DNA of 48,985 nucleotides from Methylobacterium aquaticum. Lineage in GTDB: Bacteria > Pseudomonadota > Alphaproteobacteria > Rhizobiales > Beijerinckiaceae. This document shows, piece by piece, positions 37,161 through 45,475 of this stretch; position 1 is the stretch's first letter, and every line of letters starts with the position of its first letter. Location of the stretch: contig NZ_LABX01000102.1 of NCBI RefSeq assembly GCF_001043915.1, forward strand, positions 1 through 48,985, written 5' to 3'. A model generated the notes under the pieces. The model was not told where the DNA came from. It searched no databases and was given only the letters and a program-made list of their open reading frames with translations. Both the position numbers and the translations under genes were made by a program.

Positions 37161-37922
37161 TTACCGGCCGATATCGCAGTCCGAGGAGCCCTGCGATTCA
37201 AGAAAAACGTCCGGCTGCGGTATCGGAATTGCTGCTGTATGTGGGACTATCAGGAGCACGGGCAGCGACGAAGACCAGAGGCGTGTTGGGATCATCACGA
37301 AGTCTGCTGCGTGAGTACCAGCCGAAATCCCAAGATCATTATTCAAACTCAGGGCCAGACATCCAGAGCATTTTCCGACGAAGTGGATATCGGTTCGTCG
37401 TAGACAATGCGGCAAAATCAAAAAGCGAGAGCGCTTCGCGATTGCAACGCAATCGTGAAGCGCTCTCGCGCCAGCGCTGCGCGCAAGACGGCTCAACGAC
37501 CCCCTCGCGGCCTTGGCATTTGCGGTCTTCTCGACGGCATCCGCGGCCTCGCTCAGGCATAAGTCCTTCGCCCGCGCCTCGCAGCGGGCACGCAAGGAAT
37601 CGAGTTCCTCCTCGGTCAGGTGCTCGATGCCGATATCGGCGTTCTGCGCCGCGCTCGCCCGGATCAGCTCGTCGAGCTTCGCCTGGATCGCCGCACCATC
37701 GTGGTTTCGGGTGTTCTGGATCAGGAACACCAACCGGAATGTCACGATGGTCGGGACGGTGTTGATGATCGGCCGCCACGTGCCCGAATAGGGGAAGGGC
37801 GGGCCGGTCACCGCCCAGACCGCGATCAGGATGAGGCGCGCCGCGAAGGTGCCCGGACGGCCCACCGCCCGGGCGACGGCGGCGGCAAAATCCGACAAGG
37901 TACAGAGGCGTGTCGTGACCAT
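37161..37922 (-). CDS. Low-affinity iron permease-like membrane protein with an anomalous tail
   Basis: The first 150 codons match the low-affinity iron permease (Fet4-like) family: a cytosolic start MVTTRLCTLSDFAAAVARAVG, two hydrophobic segments (LILIAVWAVTGPPF and INTVPTIVTFRLVFLIQNT), then RNHDGAAIQAKLDELIRASA and an acidic helical tail to about EKTANAKAARG. The remaining 100 or so codons have no family likeness and run through the family A repeat and spacer to a stop at 37161. A run of five G precedes this tail (plus strand 37500-37504); with four, the frame would end as RGR and stop at 37493-37495. The natural protein may therefore be about 143 residues. Confidence 0.7.
   Translation of the reverse strand: MVTTRLCTLSDFAAAVARAVGRPGTFAARLILIAVWAVTGPPFPYSGTWRPIINTVPTIVTFRLVFLIQNTRNHDGAAIQAKLDELIRASAAQNADIGIEHLTEEELDSLRARCEARAKDLCLSEAADAVEKTANAKAARGSLSRLARSAGARALHDCVAIAKRSRFLILPHCLRRTDIHFVGKCSGCLALSLNNDLGISAGTHAADFVMIPTRLWSSSLPVLLIVPHTAAIPIPQPDVFLESQGSSDCDIGR
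37375..37470 (+). repeat. Dispersed repeat family A, copy 4, with hairpin
   Basis: The core at 37375-37419 (CCGACGAAGTGGATATCGG, then GTAGACAATGCGGCAAAATC) is followed by a hairpin with arms CGAGAGCGCTTCGCGATTG and CAATCGTGAAGCGCTCTCG at about 37427-37469. It underlies the anomalous 3' part of the iron permease-like frame. Confidence 0.78.
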
Positions 37923-38249
37923 CGCGGCTCCCGCGGCGGCCCGGGATCCTGGGAGGTTTCCCCAGCGTTTCCAGTGGATTCCGGGCTATGGGTCACCGCT
38001 TGCGAATTCCGGTGCGGTGCCCCCGGTTCCCCTCTTGACGTGGCCTGCGGCGCGGCGCAGTGACAGGCCGCTCGCGGCGCCGTCTCGCGCCACAGCATCC
38101 CCGGACAACCCCAACTTCCATGCCGAGCGACAGTCACAGTCGACCGTTCCTGCCGTCTCCGGCCTGAGGTCCCGCGCGCTTAGCCTTTCGGCGGCTCACC
38201 GCGACCGGCCGGGGACGGCCGGCCGACGCCAGCGCCCAACAGGTGAGCC
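37923..38249. other. Spacer upstream of mgtE, no gene seen
   Basis: A 327-base divergent gap between the iron permease-like gene and mgtE, so it should carry both promoters. I found no magnesium riboswitch-like element or other feature. AGGTGAG precedes the mgtE start. Confidence 0.4.
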
Positions 38250-39617
38250 ATGACCGATACCGTGATCGACACCCCCGTCGAGCCCGCCGCCCTCGCCGCG
38301 CGCCTCTCCGAGGAGCGGGCCCCCGACATCGTCGAGGCCCTGAACCGGGAGGCGCCGGAGGTGGCCGCCGCCATCCTGCTCAGCCTGCCGCACGATCGCG
38401 CCGTCGAGGTGCTGGACCAGCCGGAGCTGGACTGCGCCCCCGACATCATCGAGATGCTGCCGCGCGACCGCGTCGCCTCGTTCCTGTCGGGCATGTCGGC
38501 CGACCGGGTGACCGACGTGTTCAAGGAGATCGAGGAGCCGGGGCGCTCGGACCTGCGCGCCCGCCTCGACGCCGAGACTCGCGGTGCCGTCGACGCGCTC
38601 ATCGCCTATCCGGAGGAGAGCGTCGGCTCGATCATGACGACCGAGTTCGTTGCCGTGCCGACGACCTGGACCGTCGGTCTCACCCTCGACTACATCCGCA
38701 AGGTCGAGCGGACCCGCGAGACCGTCTATTCGATCTTCGTGCTCGATCCGCGCACCGGGGCACTGGCCAAGGCGGTGCCGCTGCGCCGGCTCATCACCGG
38801 CAACCCGGAAGACAACATCCTGTCGGTGGCGCCGAACCGCCGCCCGGTCGTGGTCTCGGCCGATGCCAGCCGCGACGAGGCGGCCCGCCTGATCTCGAAA
38901 TACGACCTCCTCGCCGTGCCGGTGGTCGATGCCAGCAACCACGTCGTCGGCATCGTCACCGTCGACGACGTGATCGACGCGATGATCCAGAAGCAAACCG
39001 AGGACGTACAGCGCTTCGGCGGCATGGAGGCGCTCGACGAGCCCTACATGTCGATCAACTTCCTGACCATGATCCGCAAGCGGGCCGGCTGGCTCTGCGT
39101 GCTGTTCCTGTCCGAGATGCTCACCGCCAGCGCGATGCAGGGGTTCGAGGGCGAGCTGGAAAAGGCCCTGGTCCTGACCCTGTTCATCCCGCTCATCATG
39201 AGTTCGGGCGGCAATTCGGGCTCGCAGGCGACTTCGCTGCTGATCCGGGCGCTGGCGCTCCACCAGGTGCGGCTCTCCGACTGGTGGCGGGTGGCTTTGC
39301 GCGAGATCCCCGCCGGCCTGACGCTGGGGGCGATCCTCGGCGCGATCGGCGTGGTGCGGATCGTGATCTGGCAGAAGCTCGGCTTCTACGATTACGGCGA
39401 GCACTGGTTCCTGGTCGCCGCCACGGTCGGCACCGCACTGGTGGGCATCGTGCTGTTCGGCTCCGTCACCGGCTCGATGCTGCCCTTCATCCTCCAGCGC
39501 GTCGGCTTCGACCCCGCCACCGCCTCGGCCCCGTTCGTCGCGACCCTCGTCGACGTGTCGGGGCTGGTGATCTACTTCACGGTGGCCCTGGTGATCCTGA
39601 AGGGCACGTTGCTGTAG
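38250..39617 (+). CDS. mgtE: Magnesium transporter MgtE
   Basis: A 455-residue Mg2+ channel/transporter. The N-terminal superhelical domain (about residues 15-125) has LNREAPEVAAAILLSLPHDR; paired CBS domains follow (about 130-255, with SVGSIMTTEFVAVP and YDLLAVPVVDASNHVVGIV), which sense Mg2+; then a plug helix and five transmembrane segments with the conserved pore region FIPLIMSSGGNSGSQAT. Length and order are standard for MgtE dimers in the inner membrane. It is a stand-alone plus-strand gene. Confidence 0.96.
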   Translation: MTDTVIDTPVEPAALAARLSEERAPDIVEALNREAPEVAAAILLSLPHDRAVEVLDQPELDCAPDIIEMLPRDRVASFLSGMSADRVTDVFKEIEEPGRSDLRARLDAETRGAVDALIAYPEESVGSIMTTEFVAVPTTWTVGLTLDYIRKVERTRETVYSIFVLDPRTGALAKAVPLRRLITGNPEDNILSVAPNRRPVVVSADASRDEAARLISKYDLLAVPVVDASNHVVGIVTVDDVIDAMIQKQTEDVQRFGGMEALDEPYMSINFLTMIRKRAGWLCVLFLSEMLTASAMQGFEGELEKALVLTLFIPLIMSSGGNSGSQATSLLIRALALHQVRLSDWWRVALREIPAGLTLGAILGAIGVVRIVIWQKLGFYDYGEHWFLVAATVGTALVGIVLFGSVTGSMLPFILQRVGFDPATASAPFVATLVDVSGLVIYFTVALVILKGTLL

Positions 39618-39675
39618 GATCGGAAGCGTCGCGGGATCGTCCGGTCAGCACAGTTCCATCATTCCGCCGAGCCCT

Positions 39676-39746
39676 ACCGACGGCCCAAGATGCTGACGCA
39701 TCGGGCCGTTGGTACCATTCCGGGGCCGCGAAAGCGGAGCCCGGAA
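39676..39746. repeat. Palindromes: family B copy 2 and family C copy 1 in tandem
   Basis: Family B, 39676-39713: arms ACCGACGGCCC and GGGCCGTTGGT around AAGATGCTGACGCATC; a partial copy is at 13569-13598. Immediately after, family C, 39716-39746: CATTCCGGGGCCGCGAAAGCGG then AGCCCGGAA, which repeats at 44626-44658. Both are imperfect stem-loops in the spacer between the convergent mgtE and CoA-binding protein genes. Confidence 0.75.
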
Positions 39747-39788
39747 GGACGGGGATGCTCTCCGGTGTCATCTGTCAGCGAAGAGAGA

Positions 39789-40313
39789 TCATCGTTCCTC
39801 GATCGTCAGCTTCTGGAACCCCTTGGCCGCCAGCTTCGGCCGCTTGGCGCTCAGGATGCGGGAATTCACTCCCGTCCAGCCGATCTCGCCCGAGAGGCGA
39901 CCGTACTCGATCTTCGGGCAGCGGTTCATCACCACGGTGACGCCCCGCGCCTCGGCCCGGGCGGCCGCGGCGTCGTTGCGCACGCCGAGCTGCATCCAGA
40001 TCACGCTCGGCAGCGGGTCGAGGGCGAGCGCTTCGTCGACGAGGGGGCCGGCGGCCTCGGAATTGCGAAAAATCTCCACCATGTCGACCGGGTGGGTGAG
40101 GTCGGCGAGCCGCGCCACCACCGGCCGGCCCAGGAGCTCAGTCCCGGCGAAGCCCGGATTGACGGGAGTCACCTGGTAGCCGCGCTCCAGCAGGTACTTG
40201 GTGACGATCCAGCTCGGCCGGGCCGGGTTGGCGGAGGCGCCGACGAGGGCGATGCTGCGCACCTGCCGCAGGATTTTTCTGACGCTCTCGTCGTCGTAAC
40301 GGTCGTGGGTCAT
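39789..40313 (-). CDS. CoA-binding domain protein (YccU-like)
   Basis: A 174-residue single Rossmann-type CoA-binding protein. Signatures are VRSIALVGASANPARPSW, YLLERGYQVTPVNPGFAG and DMVEIFRNSEAAGPLVDEA, ending with IWMQLGVRNDAAAARAEARG and VVMNRCPKIEY. The function of stand-alone proteins of this family is not settled. The start codon overlaps the stop of the enoyl-CoA hydratase gene (ATGA), so the two are translationally coupled, consistent with both handling acyl-CoA. Confidence 0.92.
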   Translation of the reverse strand: MTHDRYDDESVRKILRQVRSIALVGASANPARPSWIVTKYLLERGYQVTPVNPGFAGTELLGRPVVARLADLTHPVDMVEIFRNSEAAGPLVDEALALDPLPSVIWMQLGVRNDAAAARAEARGVTVVMNRCPKIEYGRLSGEIGWTGVNSRILSAKRPKLAAKGFQKLTIEER

Positions 40314-41092
40314 CGGGCCGCCTTCCGGTCGAGGAATGCCGCGATGCCGTCCTCGGCGGCGCGGGCCAGCATGTTCTCGGTCATCACCCGGCCGGCATGG
40401 GCATAGGCGTCCGCGAGCGGCATCTCCAGTTGCTCGTAGAAGGCGCGCTTGCCGACCCGCACCGTATAGGCGCTCCGGGCCGCGATCCCGGCGGCGAGGT
40501 CCTGCGCGGCACTCAGCGCCGTGCCGGCCGGCACCACCCGGTTGACGAGGCCGAGCGCCTTCGCCTCTTCGGCCTCCGCCATCTCGGCGGTGAGCAGCAT
40601 CGCCATCGCGGCCTTGCGCGACAGGTTGCGCGAGAGCGCCACCATCGGGGTCGAGCAGAAGAGGCCGATCTGCACGCCGGGCGTGGCGAAGCGAGCGTCC
40701 TCGCCCGCCACCGCGAGATCGCAGGAGGCGACCAGCTGGCAGCCGGCTGCCGTCGCGATGCCCTCGACCGCGGCGATCACCGGCTGCGGCAGGGCGGGAA
40801 CCGCCATCATCACCGACGAGCAGAGATCGAACAGCGCCTTGAAGCGCTCGGCGCCCCGGTCGGCCTCCGCACGGTAGGCGGTCATCTCTTTCAGGTCGTG
40901 GCCGGCGCAGAAGGCGGGGCCCTCGGCAGCCAGCACCACGGCGCGCACGCTCTCGTCCCGGGAGAGCCGGGCGAATTCCTCCGACAGGGCGGTGAGCAGA
41001 GCGTGCGAGAGCGCGTTGCGGGCCCGCGGCCGGTTGAGGGTCAAGGTCGCGACGCCGTCGCGGTCGTTGCGCAGGAGCAGGGGATCGGACAT
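40310..41092 (-). CDS. Enoyl-CoA hydratase/isomerase family protein
   Basis: A 260-residue crotonase-fold protein. The oxyanion-hole motifs are AFCAGHDLKEM and the block IAAVEGIATAAGCQLVASCDL; the catalytic-Glu positions of classic hydratases (ExxxE) read GVQIGLFCSTPM, without the usual second Glu, so the reaction is uncertain. It resembles the ECHDC3-like branch. The start MSDPLLLRNDRDG was chosen because the frame upstream shows no homology. It is the first gene of a two-gene unit with the CoA-binding protein, and divergent from the thioesterase gene. Confidence 0.92.
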   Translation of the reverse strand: MSDPLLLRNDRDGVATLTLNRPRARNALSHALLTALSEEFARLSRDESVRAVVLAAEGPAFCAGHDLKEMTAYRAEADRGAERFKALFDLCSSVMMAVPALPQPVIAAVEGIATAAGCQLVASCDLAVAGEDARFATPGVQIGLFCSTPMVALSRNLSRKAAMAMLLTAEMAEAEEAKALGLVNRVVPAGTALSAAQDLAAGIAARSAYTVRVGKRAFYEQLEMPLADAYAHAGRVMTENMLARAAEDGIAAFLDRKAAR

Positions 41093-41202
41093 GGGGACTC
41101 GGTCTTGCAGCCTCGGATGAGGGCGAAACGGATGGCCTATTGTCCGGTGCCGGGCGCCGTGCTGCAAGATCGTGCACGACCCCCAACCGGAAACGCCCCC
41201 GC

Positions 41203-41634
41203 ATGCCTGCCGCCCTCATGATGGACCGCGACGCGGTCGCGGCCTTCCTCGACGAGGCTTTTCCGCAGATCCATCACGGCGGGCCCGGCCCGGTGGTCGA
41301 GAGCGTCGGCCCGATGAGCGCCACGATGCGCCTGCCCTACCACGAGCGCCACCTGCGCCCCGGCGGCACGATCTCCGGCCCCGCCATGATGGGCCTTGCC
41401 GACGTGGCGCTCTACGTCGCGATCTTAGGCCAGATCGGCCCGGTGGCGCTCGCCGTCACCACCAACCTGTCGTTCAACTTCATGCGCAAGCCGGCGCCGG
41501 CCGATCTCCTCGCGGAAGCGCGCCTGCTCAAGCTCGGGCGCTCCCTCGCCGTGGGCGAGGTGCTGATCCGGAGCCAGGGCCAGGACGACCTCGTCTGCCA
41601 TGCCACCGGTACCTACGCGATCCCGCCGAAATAG
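41203..41634 (+). CDS. PaaI-type hotdog-fold thioesterase
   Basis: A 143-residue hotdog protein: [21 protein letters not shown] (the helix that carries the catalytic Asp/Glu region), then [38 protein letters not shown] and [13 protein letters not shown]. It would cleave acyl- or aromatic acyl-CoA thioesters. [10 protein letters not shown] is used as start with GGAAACG upstream; MMDRD five codons later is possible. It lies divergent from the enoyl-CoA hydratase gene and upstream of rplM. Confidence 0.9.
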   Translation: MPAALMMDRDAVAAFLDEAFPQIHHGGPGPVVESVGPMSATMRLPYHERHLRPGGTISGPAMMGLADVALYVAILGQIGPVALAVTTNLSFNFMRKPAPADLLAEARLLKLGRSLAVGEVLIRSQGQDDLVCHATGTYAIPPK

Positions 41635-41708
41635 CGGTATCACAATACCGCATATGCGAAGCCGCTCGAAAAACAAGCGTTTTTGCCGTTCTGGGTTTTT
41701 TGGTCCGC

Positions 41709-41737
41709 TTGACGCGGGTGGGAACCTCCGTTATTGA
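41709..41737 (+). promoter_or_regulatory. Putative rplM-rpsI promoter
   Basis: TTGACG at 41709-41714 and TATTGA at 41732-41737 are separated by 17 bases, a good sigma-70-type arrangement, in a locally AT-richer stretch. The predicted transcription start, near 41744, lies just before a terminator-like hairpin. Confidence 0.6.
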
Positions 41738-41746
41738 GCCGGCCAT

Positions 41747-41792
41747 CGCCGCCGCGCGCTCAGTCCTGACCGCGGCGGCGTCCTGTTTTTTT
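41747..41792 (+). terminator. Terminator-like hairpin in the rplM leader (attenuator or upstream terminator)
   Basis: Perfect ten-base arms CGCCGCCGCG (41747-41756) and CGCGGCGGCG (41771-41780), a 14-base loop, then TCCTG and seven T at 41785-41791. It has the form of an intrinsic terminator and lies 28 bases before the rplM ATG, downstream of the putative promoter. It may terminate the thioesterase transcript, or attenuate rplM-rpsI. Confidence 0.75.
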
Positions 41793-41819
41793 CGTCAAGA
41801 CTTCCGGGACCTATCCGCG

Positions 41820-42281
41820 ATGAAGACCTTTTCGCTGAAGCCCGCCGACGTCGACAAGAAGTGGGTGATCATCGACGCGGAGGGCCTCGTGGTCGGCCGC
41901 CTGGCGTCGATCATCGCGATGCGTCTGCGGGGCAAGCACAAGCCCCAGTATACGCCCCACGTCGATTGCGGCGATAACGTCATCGTCATCAATGCGGAGA
42001 AGGTGAAGTTCACCGGCCGCAAATATAACCAGAAGGTGTACTACCACCACACTGGTTACCCGGGTGGCATCAAGGAGCGCTCGGCCAAGTTCATCCTCGA
42101 AGGCCGCTTCCCCGAGCGGGTCGTCGAGAAGGCCGTGGAGCGCATGCTGCCGCGCGGCCCGCTGTTCCGGCAGATCCTGGGCAACCTCCGGGTCTACAAG
42201 GGCAACGAGCACCCCCACATCGCCCAGCAGCCGGAGACGCTCGACGTCGCCGCTCTCAACCGCAAGAACGTGAGCGCGTAA
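41820..42281 (+). CDS. rplM: 50S ribosomal protein L13
   Basis: A 153-residue ribosomal protein, an early assembler on 23S rRNA. Family blocks are [55 protein letters not shown] and [18 protein letters not shown]. The start [15 protein letters not shown] is the standard alphaproteobacterial N-terminus. It is followed after one base by rpsI, the universal pairing. In E. coli L13 represses its own operon at the leader; the hairpin here might serve a related purpose. Confidence 0.97.
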   Translation: MKTFSLKPADVDKKWVIIDAEGLVVGRLASIIAMRLRGKHKPQYTPHVDCGDNVIVINAEKVKFTGRKYNQKVYYHHTGYPGGIKERSAKFILEGRFPERVVEKAVERMLPRGPLFRQILGNLRVYKGNEHPHIAQQPETLDVAALNRKNVSA

Positions 42282-42282
42282 G

Positions 42283-42774
42283 ATGGCGACCCTTCAGTCT
42301 CTCGCCGACCTCGGTCAGGCCAGCAAGGCCCAGAACTCGTCGCAGGGCGAGAACGAGGCCCCGGTCCATGTCCAGAAGCTGGACTCCCTCGGCCGCGCCT
42401 ATGCCACTGGCAAGCGCAAGGACGCGATCGCCCGCGTCTGGATCAAGCCCGGCGCCGGCAAGATCACGGTGAACGACCGTCCGGTCGACACCTACTTCGC
42501 CCGCCCGGTGCTGCGCATGATCCTCCAGCAGCCGCTGCAGGTCGTGAACCGCGTCGACCAGTACGACATCGTCGTCACGGTGGCCGGCGGCGGCCTCTCC
42601 GGCCAGGCCGGCGCGGTCCGTCACGGCCTGTCCAAGGCTCTGACCTACTACGAGCCCGAGCTGCGCTCCCCGCTGAAGCGCGAAGGCTTCCTGACCCGCG
42701 ACCCGCGCGTCGTCGAGCGCAAGAAGTACGGCCGCAAGAAGGCCCGCCGCAGCTTCCAGTTCTCGAAGCGCTAA
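42283..42774 (+). CDS. rpsI: 30S ribosomal protein S9
   Basis: A 163-residue ribosomal protein whose C-terminal tail (RRSFQFSKR) reaches the P-site tRNA. Blocks [35 protein letters not shown] and [11 protein letters not shown] are typical. The N-terminal 35 residues are an alphaproteobacterial extension. It begins two bases after the rplM stop and ends before an intrinsic terminator. Confidence 0.97.
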   Translation: MATLQSLADLGQASKAQNSSQGENEAPVHVQKLDSLGRAYATGKRKDAIARVWIKPGAGKITVNDRPVDTYFARPVLRMILQQPLQVVNRVDQYDIVVTVAGGGLSGQAGAVRHGLSKALTYYEPELRSPLKREGFLTRDPRVVERKKYGRKKARRSFQFSKR

Positions 42775-42804
42775 GCGACCGCTTCGGTCACTGCGAAAGA
42801 CGGA

Positions 42805-42834
42805 GGGCGGGCCCGCGGGGGCTCGCCCTTTCTT
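42805..42834 (+). terminator. Terminator after rpsI
   Basis: Arms GGGCGGGC (42805-42812) and GCTCGCCC (42821-42828), pairing with one G-U, loop CCGCGGGG, followed by TTTCTT. It lies 30 bases after the rpsI stop. Confidence 0.8.
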
Positions 42835-42850
42835 CGTTGCGGGATGGTGG

Positions 42851-43372
42851 TCAGGCGCTCAGCGCCCGCTCCAGCTCGCCCTTCGACATGGTGGAACGGC
42901 CCGGAATGTTCTTCGCCCGCGCCTTCTGCATCAAGTCGGCCTTGGTCGGCCCGCCCCGGCTGCCGCCCGCATGCGAGGCTTTGCGGGCCGCCGCAGCCTT
43001 CGTCGCCACATCCTTCGGCTGCTTGGAGTGCTGCTTGCCCTTGGCGCTGTCGGCGCGCTTCTTGGCGGTCGAGCGCGTATACTCCTCGTCGGAGAGGTCT
43101 TCGCGGGCCTTCTTCGGCAGATAGCGCTCGCCGGTCTCGCCGCTCTTCTCGCCCGATTTCGTGTTCCACTCCTCCTCGGTCCATTGCGTGAGGTGGTTGT
43201 CGGAAGATTTCTGGCCCTCGTAGCCGCCGCCCTCCTCCTTGTAGTCCTGTACCGCCATCTGGGCCTTGCGGGCCGACCATTGCCCGGGCTTGCCGCCCTT
43301 CGACGACCGGGTGACGTCCTTCTTCACCTTGTCCCAGAGCTTCGGGTCGGTCTTCTTGGCGGTTCCGGCCAT
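42851..43372 (-). CDS. DUF5872 domain protein with a SAP/Rho-N-like C-terminus
   Basis: A 173-residue basic, hydrophilic protein. The central block (about residues 8-100) reads KLWDKVKKDVTRSSKGGKPG, SARKAQMAVQDYKEEGGGYEG, NHLTQWTEEEW and GERYLPKKAREDLSDEEY, the DUF5872 family. A Lys/Ala-rich linker leads to TKADLMQKARAKNIPGRSTM, resembling a SAP or Rho N-terminal DNA/RNA-binding helix pair. A nucleic-acid-binding or chromatin-like role is plausible but unproved. The start MAGTAKKTDPK is preferred over a longer open frame. It is convergent with rpsI and divergent from argC. Confidence 0.85.
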   Translation of the reverse strand: MAGTAKKTDPKLWDKVKKDVTRSSKGGKPGQWSARKAQMAVQDYKEEGGGYEGQKSSDNHLTQWTEEEWNTKSGEKSGETGERYLPKKAREDLSDEEYTRSTAKKRADSAKGKQHSKQPKDVATKAAAARKASHAGGSRGGPTKADLMQKARAKNIPGRSTMSKGELERALSA

Positions 43373-43599
43373 GAGGCGCTCCTGCTGGCGATCCGGCAGC
43401 ACAACCGAGGTGGCGGCGGCGGGTTCCGCCGAGGCGGGTTCCGCTGTGGAGGGCGGTGCGACACGAGATCGTCGCACATCGCGCGGCACAGTCCCGGCCC
43501 CGAGGATCGTCATTGCCGATTGACTTGACGGCCCCCGCCCCCCAATCACCACGCGCGTCGTTCGGCACCGGCCGGTTCCGCGCCACGGAGACTTCGCCC

Positions 43600-44541
43600 A
43601 TGACCCGCAAGCACAGCCCGAGCGTCTTCATCGACGGCGAGGCCGGCACGACCGGTCTCGGCATCCGCGAGCGCCTGGACGCCTTCACGGACATCACCGT
43701 CCGGTCGATCCCGCATGAGAGCCGCAAGGACCCGGAGGCGAAGCGCACCCTCCTGTCCGAGGTCGACCTCGTCATCCTGTGCCTGCCCGACGACGCCTCG
43801 CGCGAGACCGCGGCGCTCGCCGATTCGCTGCCCGGCGGTGGCCCGCGGCTCCTCGATGCCAGCACCGCCTACCGGGTCGATCCGGCCTGGACCTACGGCT
43901 TCGCCGAGCTGGCGCCCGAGCAGGACGCCGCGATCCGGGCGTCGCGCCGCGTCTCCAACCCGGGCTGCTACCCGACCGGCGGCATCGCGCTCCTGCGCCC
44001 GCTGATCGATGCCGGCCTGATCCCGGCCGATCATCCGATCAGCATCAACGCGGTCTCCGGCTATAGCGGCGGCGGCCGCAAGATGATCGAAGCCTATGAG
44101 GCCGGCGAAGCCCCGGCCTTCCAGCTCTACGGGCTCGGCTTCGGCCACAAGCACCTGCCCGAGACGCAAAGGTACAGCGGCCTGACCCGCCGCCCGATCT
44201 TCGTGCCGTCGGTCGGCAACTTCCGGCAGGGCATGCTGGTGTCGATCCCGTTGCATCTCGACCTGCTGCCCGGCAAGCCGAGCCCCGCCGATCTCGAAGC
44301 TGCCCTCGTCGCCCGCTATGCCGGCACGACGCTGGTCAAGGTCGTGACCGCGGCCGAGGATGGCGCCGACCGGGAGCGCATCGAGCCGGAAGCGCTCAAC
44401 GACACCGACAGGTTGGAACTCCGGGTGTTCGGCTCCGACACGCACCGCCAGGCGGTGCTGGTCGCCCGCCTCGACAATCTCGGCAAGGGCGCATCGGGCG
44501 CTGCGGTGCAGAACCTGCGCCTGATGCTCGACCTCGATTAA
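43600..44541 (+). CDS. argC: N-acetyl-gamma-glutamyl-phosphate reductase (short type)
   Basis: A 313-residue enzyme of arginine biosynthesis reducing N-acetylglutamyl phosphate to the semialdehyde with NADPH. The N-terminal nucleotide-binding region is [18 protein letters not shown]; the catalytic Cys is Cys123 in [10 protein letters not shown]; the substrate region reads [13 protein letters not shown] and [12 protein letters not shown]. The length and GEAGTTG start identify the shorter ArgC type (argC2) common in alphaproteobacteria, often next to rpsI as here. CGGAG lies upstream of the ATG. Confidence 0.96.
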   Translation: MTRKHSPSVFIDGEAGTTGLGIRERLDAFTDITVRSIPHESRKDPEAKRTLLSEVDLVILCLPDDASRETAALADSLPGGGPRLLDASTAYRVDPAWTYGFAELAPEQDAAIRASRRVSNPGCYPTGGIALLRPLIDAGLIPADHPISINAVSGYSGGGRKMIEAYEAGEAPAFQLYGLGFGHKHLPETQRYSGLTRRPIFVPSVGNFRQGMLVSIPLHLDLLPGKPSPADLEAALVARYAGTTLVKVVTAAEDGADRERIEPEALNDTDRLELRVFGSDTHRQAVLVARLDNLGKGASGAAVQNLRLMLDLD

Positions 44542-44625
44542 ACAACCCGGTCGCCGGAGGGCCGAACACCTTCCGGCGATCCGGAAAGCGTGTGCTTCAT
44601 TCTACAGGGCGGACACCCTCCGCGA

Positions 44626-44658
44626 CATTCCGGGGCCGCGAAAGCGGGTCCCGGAATG
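44626..44658. repeat. Palindrome family C, copy 2
   Basis: CATTCCGGGGCCGCGAAAGC through GGGTCCCGGAATG, an imperfect palindrome nearly identical to 39716-39746. It lies between the convergent argC and glutathione S-transferase genes and could form a bidirectional stem-loop. Confidence 0.75.
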
Positions 44659-44706
44659 ACATCGAGGGCTTCACCGCGGTGTCAGCCGATCGCGACGGCT
44701 CTGAAA

Positions 44707-45411
44707 CTACTCCCGCGACGGGATCTCCAGCCCCCGCTGCACCGCTGGGCGGGCGAGGCCCCGTTCCAGCCAGGCCGGGACCGCCTCGAGCGCATCGTAC
44801 TCCACCAGCTCCTTCGCCTCGTAGAAGCCGATCAGGTTGCGCACCCAGCCCAGCATCGCGATGTCGGCGATGGTGTAGTCGGCACCCATGATCCAGTCGC
44901 GCCCGGTCAGCCGCGTCTCCAGCACCCCGAGCAGGCGCTTCGACTCGTCACGGTACCGATGCAACGGCCGCTTGTCCTCGATCTCGCGGCCGGCGAATTT
45001 ATGGAAGTAGCCGAGCTGGCCGAATGTCGGCCCGAGCGCTGCCATCTGGAAGAAGAGCCACTGCGTGGTCTCGTAGCGCCCGGCCGGATCGGCGGGGATC
45101 AGCCGCCCGGTCTTCTCCGCCAGGTAGAGCAGGATCGCACCCGATTCGAACAGGGCGAATGGCTTGCCCCCGGGCCCGTCCGGATCGAGGATTGCCGGGA
45201 TCTTGCCGTTGGGGTTGAGCGACAAAAATTCCGGGAGCCAGGTCTCGTTCTGGCCGATCCGGACGGTGTGGGCCTCGTAAGGGAGGCCGAGTTCCTCGAG
45301 CGCGATCGACACCTTCACGCCGTTCGGGGTCGGAAACGAATAGAGCTGGATCCGGTCCGGGTGCTGGGCCGGCCAGCGGGCGGTGATCGGAAAGGCGGAG
45401 AGATCGGGCAT
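44707..45411 (-). CDS. Glutathione S-transferase family protein (YfcG/YghU-like)
   Basis: A 234-residue two-domain GST. The N-terminal thioredoxin-like domain has TPNGVKVSIALEELGLPYE (Asn/Thr active-site region of Nu-type GSTs), LNPNGKIPAILDPDGPG and the glutathione-binding LFESGAILLYLAEKTG. The helical C-terminal domain has DYTIADIAMLGWVRN. Nu-class members such as YfcG act as glutathione-dependent disulfide-bond oxidoreductases. It lies downstream of the dehydrogenase pair on the same strand, 64 bases away. Confidence 0.92.
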   Translation of the reverse strand: MPDLSAFPITARWPAQHPDRIQLYSFPTPNGVKVSIALEELGLPYEAHTVRIGQNETWLPEFLSLNPNGKIPAILDPDGPGGKPFALFESGAILLYLAEKTGRLIPADPAGRYETTQWLFFQMAALGPTFGQLGYFHKFAGREIEDKRPLHRYRDESKRLLGVLETRLTGRDWIMGADYTIADIAMLGWVRNLIGFYEAKELVEYDALEAVPAWLERGLARPAVQRGLEIPSRE

Positions 45412-45475
45412 CGCGGGGCTCCCTCGTGCGGGGCCGCGACGATACCCGGCCTCCCGGGCCGGGCAAGGGCGCTTG

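Noticed and set aside
37229..37765. Plus-strand frame containing RRSGYRFVVDNAAKSK
   Set aside because: That peptide is repeat-derived and the rest is antisense to the iron permease-like gene.
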